A stretch of 64,000 nt of DNA from an uncultured Prevotella sp. (lineage in GTDB: Bacteria; Bacteroidota; Bacteroidia; Bacteroidales; Bacteroidaceae): NCBI GenBank assembly GCA_946548065.1, contig CAMNPM010000006.1, positions 1-64,000 of the forward strand, read 5' to 3'. Below are positions 25,535 through 33,683 of this stretch, one piece after another. Numbering within the stretch: position 1 is the first letter of the stretch; every line of letters starts with the position of its first letter. The translations under genes and the position numbers were made by a program. The notes under the pieces are model-generated. The model did no database searches and had not been told where the DNA came from. It saw only the letters and a list, made by a program, of their open reading frames with translations.

Positions 25535-25548
25535 CGCAACGCATTGCG
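25535..25548. promoter_or_regulatory. putative LacI-type operator 2
   Basis: CGCAACGCATTGCG: arms CGCAA/TTGCG around CGCA, 11 bp after operator 1. Confidence 0.6.
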
Positions 25549-25698
25549 CAAAATAAAAGGGAGCCACATAAACACTATCAATATGCAGCTCCCTCCACTT
25601 GCAAACAGCCTTGCTATGTTAAATTTGCGTCGGTTCTCTGTGTGCAAAATTATATGAAACTAAGTAAAAATGATACAACGTATACAGAAAAACGTTAC

Positions 25699-25710
25699 GC
25701 AACGCATTGC
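25699..25710. promoter_or_regulatory. putative LacI-type operator 3
   Basis: GCAACGCATTGC, identical to the operator 2 core, placed in the predicted leader of the beta-helix gene. Confidence 0.6.
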
Positions 25711-25779
25711 TCTCTACATGCCCCAAAGGGGAGCTGAGAGACCCTGTCCGATGACATTTCAAGAGCGTAAACGTCTTTA

Positions 25780-27540
25780 ATGTATATGAAACAGATGCTC
25801 TTACTTATCATCAGTCTGGCCTGCTGTCTGCACATGCAGGCTGCCGACCTTTACCTTACCCCCGACTCGTCGCTGACCGATGCGGTAAGGAAAGCCCGCG
25901 AGATGCGCCGTTTGGGAAAGGCTGCAGAGGTGACTATCCATCTGGCGGCAGGTACTTATTACCTTTATGAGCCACTACGACTGCGTCCTGAAGACAGCGG
26001 ACTGACCATCGAGGGGCATGGGGCTGTCATCAGCGGAGGCATTCCTCTCGGTGGTTGGAAGTCACAACACAAACTGATGGTGGCTGAAGTACCCGACTTC
26101 AATGGCAGACCTTTTGACTTCCGGCAGATGTGGGTGAACGGCCAAAAGGCTGTCAGGGCTCGCGATGTGAACGACTTTGAGCAGATGGCGCGCATCATGA
26201 CCTATGATAAGCGCAACCAGATACTATGGATACCGAGAAAGGCGGCAGAGAAGATTCTGAAGGCACCGTATGCAGAAATGGTACTACACGAAATGTGGTG
26301 CACCTCAAATCTGCGCATCAAAAGTGCTACAGTCGCGGGCGACTCTGTGGCCATACGCTTCCACCAGCCAGAAGCCAAGCTACAGTTTGAGCACCCGTGG
26401 CCTTCGCCCATGACTCCTGACACCGGACACCCCTCGCCTTTCTATCTGACCAACGCCAGGGAACTATTAGACGAACCGGGAGAATGGTATCACGATATCC
26501 GAGAGCACAAAGTTTATTACATGCCTCAAGGAAATGAAGAATTAAGAGTGAAGAGAGAAGGGACTGGTGCCATAGTACCTGTGCTGGAGACACTGGTGGA
26601 AGTGATTGGCACTTCAGAACAACCCGTACGCCACATCACCTTCAAGGGTGTCACCTTCAGTCACACCACCTGGATGCGCCCCTCGGAGAAAGGACATGTA
26701 CCCTTGCAAGCAGGAATGTACCTGACGGAGGCCTATAAGCTTCGTCCGCAGATAGACCGTCCCAACAATCACAAGCTTGACAACCAGGGATGGCTGGGAC
26801 GCGCTGATGCCGCCGTGGAATTACGGTGGGCAGAAGGCTGTAACTTCGAGCAGTGTCGCTTTGAACACTTAGGCGGCTCAGGGCTCGACTATGTGGAGGG
26901 CTGCCGGGGAGGGAAAACCACCCGATGCACCTTCACGGACATCGCCATGAATGGATATGTTTGCGGCTCGTTCTCACCAGAGGGGCTGGAGACCCACCTA
27001 CCCTACCAGCCTACCGACTTCCGCATGGTATGCACCGGACAGGAGATCACCGACTGCGAGTTCTACAACGTCACCAACGAGGATTGGGGATGTGTGGCCA
27101 TTGCCGCAGGCTATGTCAGCGGCATCAATATCGAGCACAACACCATTCATGACGTGAGCTACACAGGCATCTCACTGGGATGGGGATGGAACCGTGACTT
27201 GGTGTGCATGAAAGATAATAAAGTACATGCTAACTTGATATACGACTATGCCCGCCATATGTACGACTGTGCTGGCATCTACACGCTCGGCAACCAGCCT
27301 GGCACACAGATCTGGGAGAATGTGGTATACGATATTGCAAAGCCCAGCTATGTTCACGACCCCAACCATTGGTTCTATTTATACACCGATGAAGGGTCGA
27401 GCAATATCACGCTACGCGACAACTGGACTCCGGAAGAAAAATTTCTGAAAAACGCCAACGGACCTGGTAACATCTGGGAAAACAACGGTCCGCAGGTGAG
27501 CCAAGACATCAAAAAGCGGGCAGGAGCAGGTGTGAGATGA
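25780..27540 (+). CDS. secreted right-handed parallel beta-helix carbohydrate-active protein
   Basis: 586 residues with a signal peptide (MLLLIISLACCLHMQA). The mature protein opens with the pectate-lyase-like pattern LTDAVRKAREMRR, VTIHLAAGTYYL and LTIEGHGAVISGG. Later coils repeat, as in CTFTDIAMNGYVCG, CEFYNVTNEDWGC and EHNTIHDVSYTGIS. The layout resembles Bacteroidetes beta-helix glycosidases such as GH141, but I cannot assign the family. A segment at about 252-262 (ELRVKREGTG) is coded by an AAGAATTAAGAGTGAAGAG-type microrepeat. Controlled with the LacI-type gene, judging from the shared operators. Confidence 0.8.
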   Translation: MYMKQMLLLIISLACCLHMQAADLYLTPDSSLTDAVRKAREMRRLGKAAEVTIHLAAGTYYLYEPLRLRPEDSGLTIEGHGAVISGGIPLGGWKSQHKLMVAEVPDFNGRPFDFRQMWVNGQKAVRARDVNDFEQMARIMTYDKRNQILWIPRKAAEKILKAPYAEMVLHEMWCTSNLRIKSATVAGDSVAIRFHQPEAKLQFEHPWPSPMTPDTGHPSPFYLTNARELLDEPGEWYHDIREHKVYYMPQGNEELRVKREGTGAIVPVLETLVEVIGTSEQPVRHITFKGVTFSHTTWMRPSEKGHVPLQAGMYLTEAYKLRPQIDRPNNHKLDNQGWLGRADAAVELRWAEGCNFEQCRFEHLGGSGLDYVEGCRGGKTTRCTFTDIAMNGYVCGSFSPEGLETHLPYQPTDFRMVCTGQEITDCEFYNVTNEDWGCVAIAAGYVSGINIEHNTIHDVSYTGISLGWGWNRDLVCMKDNKVHANLIYDYARHMYDCAGIYTLGNQPGTQIWENVVYDIAKPSYVHDPNHWFYLYTDEGSSNITLRDNWTPEEKFLKNANGPGNIWENNGPQVSQDIKKRAGAGVR

Positions 27541-27559
27541 AAAAATGTGAGCAAAAGTC

Positions 27560-27591
27560 TTTGCACTTTGCACATTTTTTGCTACTTTTGC
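27560..27591 (+). promoter_or_regulatory. canonical promoter of the SIR2-TIR/STAND/FGE operon
   Basis: TTTG at 27560-27563, a 19-nt spacer and TACTTTTG at 27583-27590. The predicted leader is about 24 nt. One of the cleanest promoter matches in the window. Confidence 0.7.
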
Positions 27592-27618
27592 ACCAAAACT
27601 AACCGTTATATCAAGTTC

Positions 27619-28935
27619 ATGCCAGCAATATTCAGCAAAATCAGAAAGGAAGACTCTGAAAATACGAGACAATGGGACTTGCTCGTAACGCGACTGATAG
27701 CGGGCGATGTGATTCCCGTTATTGGTCCGGAGTTTTTGGTAAACGACGAGAAAGGCAGCAACCCGCACCAAATACTCATCGATGACCTGGCAGAAGCCTA
27801 CGAGATCAGCTCACATCCAAAGTCGTTCTCAGAACTGTTGTACGACAAAGACTTCGATGCCAGCGACCGCAAGAACATCTACGCCATGCTGGGCGATGCT
27901 TTCAGCCAGCCGCTTTTCGAACCTTCCACCCTGCTGAGACGCCTGCTGGCCACCAAGCGCTTTCCGTTTGTAATCACCACCTCTTTCACTCCTGTTGTGG
28001 AAGATGCGATGCGCGAGATATGGGGAACCGACCAGCTGCGCGTGATGAAGTTCACGAACGACCCTTCACACAACGATGACATCAGCACCCGCTCCGACAT
28101 CAACAAGCCTACCATATATTATATGTTCGGCAAAGTATGCCGGTCGGAGAAGAAATACGTAGTGACCGACTACGACATGCTGTCGTTCTGCCGTTCTTGG
28201 CTAAGCTCGGCAGAGAGACCCCAGAACCTGGCCTCGGAGCTTCAGTCAAAGTACCTGCTGTTCCTGGGCAACAGCTATTCTGACTGGCTGAGCCGTTTCA
28301 TCTGTTTCTCGCTGAAGGGGAAGATAGACAACCAACCGATGGGAATGGTGGTAGACCCGATTGCTGAAGACAGCTTCCTGCAGTTCATGAAGCGCATCGA
28401 CACCTTCACACAACGCAACGCAGAGGAAGTAATCAACAAGATGGAGACCATGCTTCAGGAGCGGGAGACCGAGCTACAGAAGACGCGCTTCAACACCCCA
28501 CAGCAAGGAACCGACGTATTCATCAGCTATTCACGTGCTGATGCAGAGGTGACAGCCCGGCTATACGAGGCACTGACGGCACGAGGCATCAATGTGTGGT
28601 ACGACCGGAACAGCATCAGCATGGGTGGCAACTTCATGAACGAGATTATTGCCGGCATCAAGTCGACCAAGCTTTTCGTTCCCATCATGACACGCAACAT
28701 CCAGGCCCAGCATAATGAGTATCATCCTTACCGCACAGAATGGAAGACAGCCATCGACCTGGCAACAGGCTACGGTCGCACGTTCATCATGCCGGCAAGC
28801 GAGAAAGACTTTGACTTCTATGGAGCTGACATCCCAGACGCCCTGAAAGCCTGTAATGCCTACCTCTATGATGCCGACAATCCCGACTTCGAACCATTCA
28901 TCGACCAGATACAGAAACTGCTGGCCAACATATAG
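27619..28935 (+). CDS. SIR2-like/TIR two-domain protein
   Basis: 438 residues, no signal peptide, cytoplasmic. Residues about 20-260 follow the order of SIR2-type NAD-binding domains: VIPVIGPEF where GAG-xS is expected, FPFVITTSFTPVVE for the TTNYD motif, IYYMFGKV for hLHG, and KYLLFLGNSYSDW for the final strand. The catalytic His of hLHG is Phe here, so this domain is probably a sensor or pseudoenzyme. A charged helix (265-290) leads to a TIR domain (298-430) with DVFISYSRAD and INVWYDR; Glu374 in YRTEW is placed like the catalytic Glu of NAD-cleaving TIR domains. Start 27619 follows the promoter. First gene of a three-gene operon; a nucleotide-based immune effector is my inference. Confidence 0.85.
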   Translation: MPAIFSKIRKEDSENTRQWDLLVTRLIAGDVIPVIGPEFLVNDEKGSNPHQILIDDLAEAYEISSHPKSFSELLYDKDFDASDRKNIYAMLGDAFSQPLFEPSTLLRRLLATKRFPFVITTSFTPVVEDAMREIWGTDQLRVMKFTNDPSHNDDISTRSDINKPTIYYMFGKVCRSEKKYVVTDYDMLSFCRSWLSSAERPQNLASELQSKYLLFLGNSYSDWLSRFICFSLKGKIDNQPMGMVVDPIAEDSFLQFMKRIDTFTQRNAEEVINKMETMLQERETELQKTRFNTPQQGTDVFISYSRADAEVTARLYEALTARGINVWYDRNSISMGGNFMNEIIAGIKSTKLFVPIMTRNIQAQHNEYHPYRTEWKTAIDLATGYGRTFIMPASEKDFDFYGADIPDALKACNAYLYDADNPDFEPFIDQIQKLLANI

Positions 28936-28969
28936 ACCCACCTAACGGTAGAATCACTAAAAGGCATGA

Positions 28970-31900
28970 ATGATGAGCAAACGCAACGATAACCCGTGGA
29001 AAGGGCTTGACTCTTACAAGGAGTCAGACCGTATATATGGACGCGACGAGGAGATAGAGATCCTGTTCAGCCGCATTGAATATAACACGCAGACTGTGGT
29101 ATACAGCCGGTCTGGTATTGGAAAGTCGTCGATTATCAATGCCGGCATCTTCCCCAAGGCCCGACGTGCCGGTATGCTGCCTGTCAGCATACGACTGCAG
29201 CATACCACGAACAAGGACTACCCTACTGCACCCTATATCGAACAGGTGCGGCAAGCCATTGAGAACGAGTTGCAGGCATCAGGCGGAAGGGCTGAGGAAT
29301 TGGTAGCTCACAAGGATGGCCATGAGGAAACGCTGTGGGAATACCTGCACCGCTATCGTTTCTGGCTACCTGACAACAGCGAGAAGCCTGCTGTACCATT
29401 ATTAGTATTCGACCAGTTCGAGGAGATTTTCACCCTGGAGAAAGACCACCATCGCGTGATAGACTTCTTCAGCGAGGTGGCCGACCTGCTGAACGGAGTG
29501 ATGCCCGACTACCTGACAGCTGACGGTCTTACCGAAAACACCGTAGAGAGTGCATCGGTCAACAGAAAGTTGTTGTTCCGCGGACTGCGCGAGCGACAAC
29601 GGAGCAACACGCAGGAATACATCCAGGAAGACTTGTTTCGCATTGTCTTTACACTGCGCGAAGACTATCTCTCCTACCTTGAGCGCAACACCACGCACAT
29701 CCCTTCGCTCAAACTGAATCGCTATTGCCTGCTGCCCATCAACGAGGAACAGGCTGCCACCATCATCATGGAACCGCGTCAGGGACTGGTAGACCTAGAG
29801 GTGGCCAAGCTGATTATCGAGAAGGTAACGGGCGAGAAAGACTTCGAACTCGATGGCCGACCTGCCATTTTTGTCGATTCTGCCATTCTCTCACTATACC
29901 TCAGCCGGCTCTACGACATGCTGCCGGAAGGTGAAGAGAAAATTACCGCTCAGCTGGTGAACCAGTTTGGCGACAATATCATACAGGACTTCTACCTGGA
30001 GGCCATCCAAGGTGTGAGTACGCGCTCGATAGAATATCTGGAGGACAATCTGCTGAACAACGAGGGGCGACGCGAGAACATCTCGGTATACAATGCCAAG
30101 CACGTGGGCGGTGTAAGCGACGAGGAGCTGGTCTATTTGTGCGACACAAAACGCCTGCTGCGACGTTTTGCCTACAGCGGGGATATGCGCCTGGAGTATA
30201 TCCATGACATCCTGTGTCCCATCATCAAGGACCGCCGCGACATCCGCCAGATGCTGAAGCTTCAGGAAGAAGAACGCCGCAAGCTGATGGAACAGGAGCG
30301 CCGCAAGCGTGAACTGCTGGAACTGAAGGCCAAGGCTGACCGTCGCAGATACCGCAACTACATGATAGCAGGCTGTACGATAGTGATTATAGGATTATTG
30401 TCGTGGTTCTACAACTACTATATGAATGTCATGCAGTGCGACTGCTATTACGAGTCGTTCATACAAGTGAACGGCTGGCCCGTCGGGGTAGGTCGCGAGC
30501 TGAGTCAGGACGATGTCAAGAAACTCAGCGTGAGCTATAAGTTGAGCAAGCGCGGCCACCGCTCCAGCACGCACTTCAACAGCATTGAGGTGATGAGCAA
30601 CGACGGTAAGCTGCTACACAATAAGATGCGCACCCCGCTCGTGAAACAAAGTGAAGCATCCGACAAGAAAGCAAAAGCCTTCTCGGCCATGCTGAACAGT
30701 ACTAAATACTATAAGTTCAGTGCAATTGACACCTCCGACACTGCCCGTGTAGACAAGCTGGAGGCCTACGACCGCGACGGCCATGTGCTCTATGTCGTCA
30801 CTTACTTCAATGCCGTAGAGGATCGCGAGACTACCGACGGGGAGACGGAGGCATCTTATGTCTGGGCGGTATACACCGATATGAAAGGTGCTCCCCTGCA
30901 GGTACGCGACAATGGTGCCGACCGCATGCAGGTGTTCTACAACAGCGAGGGTCTGGAGGAGCGATTCATGTTCTTCGATGATAGCGGCGCACCCAAGCAG
31001 AACGACCTCGACTGCTTCGGTTACCGTATGCACTATGACGAGGAGAATCGCGTAGACTCTGTATGGACGCTCGACCCCTTCGGTGAAGAAGAGTCACTGG
31101 AGGTAAGAACCTACTCGCCACAACGCGACACCTTCACCTTCTACGATCTGCAGGGTCGACGGGCTATCCAGAAGAAGCTGGGCTACCACTGCCGCATAGA
31201 AGCGAAGGATGACAAGGGCAACATTGTCCGCAAGGAATATTACGGTATAGACCAGAAACTGGTGGCCAACAGCCTGCGTCCTGCCATCACCGTCATTACC
31301 TATGACAAGATGAACCGCGTGACAGGCACCAACGACTACGACAATGCCAACCAACCCTACACGCAGAACCGCAAATACTATGCCCAGCGCGAATACGAGT
31401 ATATTGGCAACACGATGGATGTGCTGAGCGAGATAGACTACCGCTGGGATGCCCACCGCAAGGAGATGGTGAAGGTGAAAAGCTCCATCGCCCGACTCTA
31501 TGGCAGTGTGACGGAATACACCACCATCGATGTAGAGAAGAACCGCTACCGCATGATGCGCGTTGAGCAGAACGAGAACCTCGAACCTGTATCTATCTCA
31601 TACTACGGCAAGGACCAGAAGCCCCTATTCGACAGCACGGACTACTTCCACAAGCACATCACCGAACGACGGATGCTGGCCAACGGACAGCGCATCGTAG
31701 TACACCGCTACTATGATGTCGCAGGAAAACTATTCTCAGCTCCCGGACACCGCGACTATGCCATCGACTCCTGCATCTACAGTGCTCGCAACCAGTTGCT
31801 GAGCCGGGTGTGCTACGACAGTGACACCGTGGTGGTACACTCGCAGGGCTATGAATACAAGGACGGCATCGAGGTGGCTCGCTTTGCACGAGGCATTCAC

Positions 31901-32482
31901 GGCACCCCCATCCGCTGTCCGAAGTGGGAAAAGGACGGACTGAGCTACTACAAACTGCTGAGTGTGCGGTCAACCACCGATGCCCTGTCGTATGTCAAGC
32001 CCATCAGCGAATACGGATGCACCTCATGGGCCTACGACGGCAAGGATCCTTGGGGCATCACCGAGAGCCGCGACCAGCAGATTACCAGCAACCAGATGGG
32101 CAGCAACTGGAAAAAGGAGACCATCACCATCGTCTATGCCGACCATATCCCATTGGATGCCCACGCTGTAGTGTATGTCCACCTGACGCGTCATGGTTAC
32201 CCTGCCGACAAGCTGGGACTGCGCGATGGCGACCTGCTGCTCAGCATGGGCAGCTGGCAGTATACCAACAGCCAGTCGGCTACTACGGTCCAAAACCAGT
32301 GGGGTACTCTTGGACAGAAGCCTGTCATGATGAAGGTGGGACGCTACGAGCAGAGAAGCAAGCAGTGGAAGGTACTGACTTTTGAGGTTCCGGTCTTTGG
32401 CGGCAACTTCGGATGCGAGATCTATCCTGTTTACTATACGGATGATGAATATAAGGTCTATGAGAAATTATTAGCACTATGA
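28970..32482 (+). CDS. membrane-spanning nSTAND-type NTPase with periplasmic repeat and PDZ-like regions
   Basis: 1170 residues. The N-terminal signature NPWKGLDSYKESDRIYGRDEEI opens an nSTAND1 domain. Walker A is SRSGIGKSS (residues 46-54, lacking the first Gly), Walker B is LLVFDQFEE (144-152), and FTLREDYL near 230 is the STAND arginine region. A winged-helix-like part ends near 420, followed by a basic coiled coil and one transmembrane helix (465-484). Positive charges before it place the C-terminal 680 residues outside. These form a beta-rich, YD/RHS-like region (about 590-1000) and a PDZ-like segment (VVYVHLTRHGYPADKLGLRDGDLLLSMG). It starts 34 nt after the TIR gene and overlaps the next by ATGA. 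Probably a sensor-switch; no toxin domain seen. Confidence 0.85.
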   Translation: MMSKRNDNPWKGLDSYKESDRIYGRDEEIEILFSRIEYNTQTVVYSRSGIGKSSIINAGIFPKARRAGMLPVSIRLQHTTNKDYPTAPYIEQVRQAIENELQASGGRAEELVAHKDGHEETLWEYLHRYRFWLPDNSEKPAVPLLVFDQFEEIFTLEKDHHRVIDFFSEVADLLNGVMPDYLTADGLTENTVESASVNRKLLFRGLRERQRSNTQEYIQEDLFRIVFTLREDYLSYLERNTTHIPSLKLNRYCLLPINEEQAATIIMEPRQGLVDLEVAKLIIEKVTGEKDFELDGRPAIFVDSAILSLYLSRLYDMLPEGEEKITAQLVNQFGDNIIQDFYLEAIQGVSTRSIEYLEDNLLNNEGRRENISVYNAKHVGGVSDEELVYLCDTKRLLRRFAYSGDMRLEYIHDILCPIIKDRRDIRQMLKLQEEERRKLMEQERRKRELLELKAKADRRRYRNYMIAGCTIVIIGLLSWFYNYYMNVMQCDCYYESFIQVNGWPVGVGRELSQDDVKKLSVSYKLSKRGHRSSTHFNSIEVMSNDGKLLHNKMRTPLVKQSEASDKKAKAFSAMLNSTKYYKFSAIDTSDTARVDKLEAYDRDGHVLYVVTYFNAVEDRETTDGETEASYVWAVYTDMKGAPLQVRDNGADRMQVFYNSEGLEERFMFFDDSGAPKQNDLDCFGYRMHYDEENRVDSVWTLDPFGEEESLEVRTYSPQRDTFTFYDLQGRRAIQKKLGYHCRIEAKDDKGNIVRKEYYGIDQKLVANSLRPAITVITYDKMNRVTGTNDYDNANQPYTQNRKYYAQREYEYIGNTMDVLSEIDYRWDAHRKEMVKVKSSIARLYGSVTEYTTIDVEKNRYRMMRVEQNENLEPVSISYYGKDQKPLFDSTDYFHKHITERRMLANGQRIVVHRYYDVAGKLFSAPGHRDYAIDSCIYSARNQLLSRVCYDSDTVVVHSQGYEYKDGIEVARFARGIHGTPIRCPKWEKDGLSYYKLLSVRSTTDALSYVKPISEYGCTSWAYDGKDPWGITESRDQQITSNQMGSNWKKETITIVYADHIPLDAHAVVYVHLTRHGYPADKLGLRDGDLLLSMGSWQYTNSQSATTVQNQWGTLGQKPVMMKVGRYEQRSKQWKVLTFEVPVFGGNFGCEIYPVYYTDDEYKVYEKLLAL

Positions 32483-33648
32483 CACAAAGCCCAAACAATA
32501 ATGAAAGCCTCATCCATTCGCTGAAGCAATCCATCCGGCAATGTATAGAGCAGACCGACGACCAGTCGACCCTTACGCGCTGTCTGGAAATGTTGCAGGC
32601 CGCCCGTAAACGCCAGGAAGAAGGCGACGAGATAGTGAAGGACATGGCTGTCACAGGTCAGCTGCGAGGTGCCTCTTCCGACAAGCGACAGCTGCTTGAC
32701 TACACGCTAAGCACCCAACAGGAAGAGTTGTCTGCCGGGACTCTGGCCAACGTAGAGACCAGTGAGGAAGAAACGCCCGAGAAGCTGCTGCAACAGAGAT
32801 TGCTCAATCGCCGTATGCTATTGGGAGTCCTCACCGCTGTGGCTGTCTGCGCCATCATCGTATTTGCCGGCCATTACATCCACTGGAGCGATGACAGCGA
32901 CAAGCAGAAATACGTGACGGTGGCAGAGAAGTACGAGACCATAGAGGTCAACGGGGTTCAATTCAACATGGTCAGCATCGAAGGCGGCACTTTCACCATG
33001 GGAGCCACCAACGAGGACGGTGAGGAAGACAGCGACGAACTGCCCACACAGAAGGTTACCCTCAGTCCCTTCACCATCGGGGAGACGGAAGTAACACAGG
33101 GGTTGTGGAAGGCTGTCATGGGCAACCTGCCTGCCAGTTTCGATGGTGACTATCATCCGATGAAGGACATCAGCTGGGACGACTGTCAGGAATTTATCGA
33201 CTCGCTCAACAAGCTCACTGGCCGCCATTTCCATCTGCCCACCGAGGCACAATGGGAATATGCAGCCCGAGGGGGAAACCGCAGCAAGGGCTACAAGTAT
33301 GCTGGTGGCAGCCATATCGAAGAGGTGGCGTGGTTCTCTGCCAATGCCTGGGACAAAGGCAAGGATTCGCCCGACTTTGGCAACCATTCTGTAGGAACCC
33401 GCAAGCCCAACGAACTCGGACTTTATGACATGTCGGGCAACGTATGGGAATGGTGTCAGGACAGCTATGCACGCTATGACGGTACACCCAAGAAAGATCC
33501 TACGGGTCCACAGAACTCTTCCAACTCCTACCGCGTCAACCGAGGCGGTTCCTGGGACTACATAGCCACCAGTGCACGGTGCAGCAACCGACGCAACCGA
33601 ACGCCCGACTTCCGCAACTTCAACCTGGGCATGAGACTGGCTGAATAA
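32479..33648 (+). CDS. membrane-anchored FGE-like (SUMF1/C-type lectin fold) protein
   Basis: 389 residues. Residues 1-105 are helical and acidic. One transmembrane helix (113-131) follows RR, so the C-terminal domain should face the periplasm. Residues 160-388 are a formylglycine-generating-enzyme-like domain: FNMVSIEGGTFTMGAT, PFTIGETEVTQGLW, HLPTEAQWEYAARGG, LYDMSGNVWEWCQD and a final RGGSW...NLGMRLAE. By alignment with active FGE from memory, Cys368 matches the second catalytic cysteine but the first is Ala363, so sulfatase activation is unlikely; ligand binding fits better. Its ATG overlaps the STAND stop. Such domains recur next to STAND and TIR proteins in predicted conflict systems. 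Confidence 0.88.
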   Translation: MTQSPNNNESLIHSLKQSIRQCIEQTDDQSTLTRCLEMLQAARKRQEEGDEIVKDMAVTGQLRGASSDKRQLLDYTLSTQQEELSAGTLANVETSEEETPEKLLQQRLLNRRMLLGVLTAVAVCAIIVFAGHYIHWSDDSDKQKYVTVAEKYETIEVNGVQFNMVSIEGGTFTMGATNEDGEEDSDELPTQKVTLSPFTIGETEVTQGLWKAVMGNLPASFDGDYHPMKDISWDDCQEFIDSLNKLTGRHFHLPTEAQWEYAARGGNRSKGYKYAGGSHIEEVAWFSANAWDKGKDSPDFGNHSVGTRKPNELGLYDMSGNVWEWCQDSYARYDGTPKKDPTGPQNSSNSYRVNRGGSWDYIATSARCSNRRNRTPDFRNFNLGMRLAE

Positions 33649-33683
33649 AATCACTCAACAAGCACTAACAGAAACTATCAAAT

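Larger units (their letters stand above)
25459..25779. promoter_or_regulatory. LacI/beta-helix divergent control region
   Basis: Contains a leftward box TATCTTTGC (25482-25490) for the LacI-type gene and a rightward TAAATTTGC (25620-25628), which would give the beta-helix gene a leader of about 150 nt. A CCCC-AAA-GGGG hairpin near 25732 lies in that leader. No other gene seen. Confidence 0.55.

Noticed and set aside
33440..33648. Diversity-generating retroelement target
   Set aside because: The protein end fits a variable region, but there is no reverse transcriptase, accessory gene or template repeat anywhere in the window, so a working DGR is not claimed.
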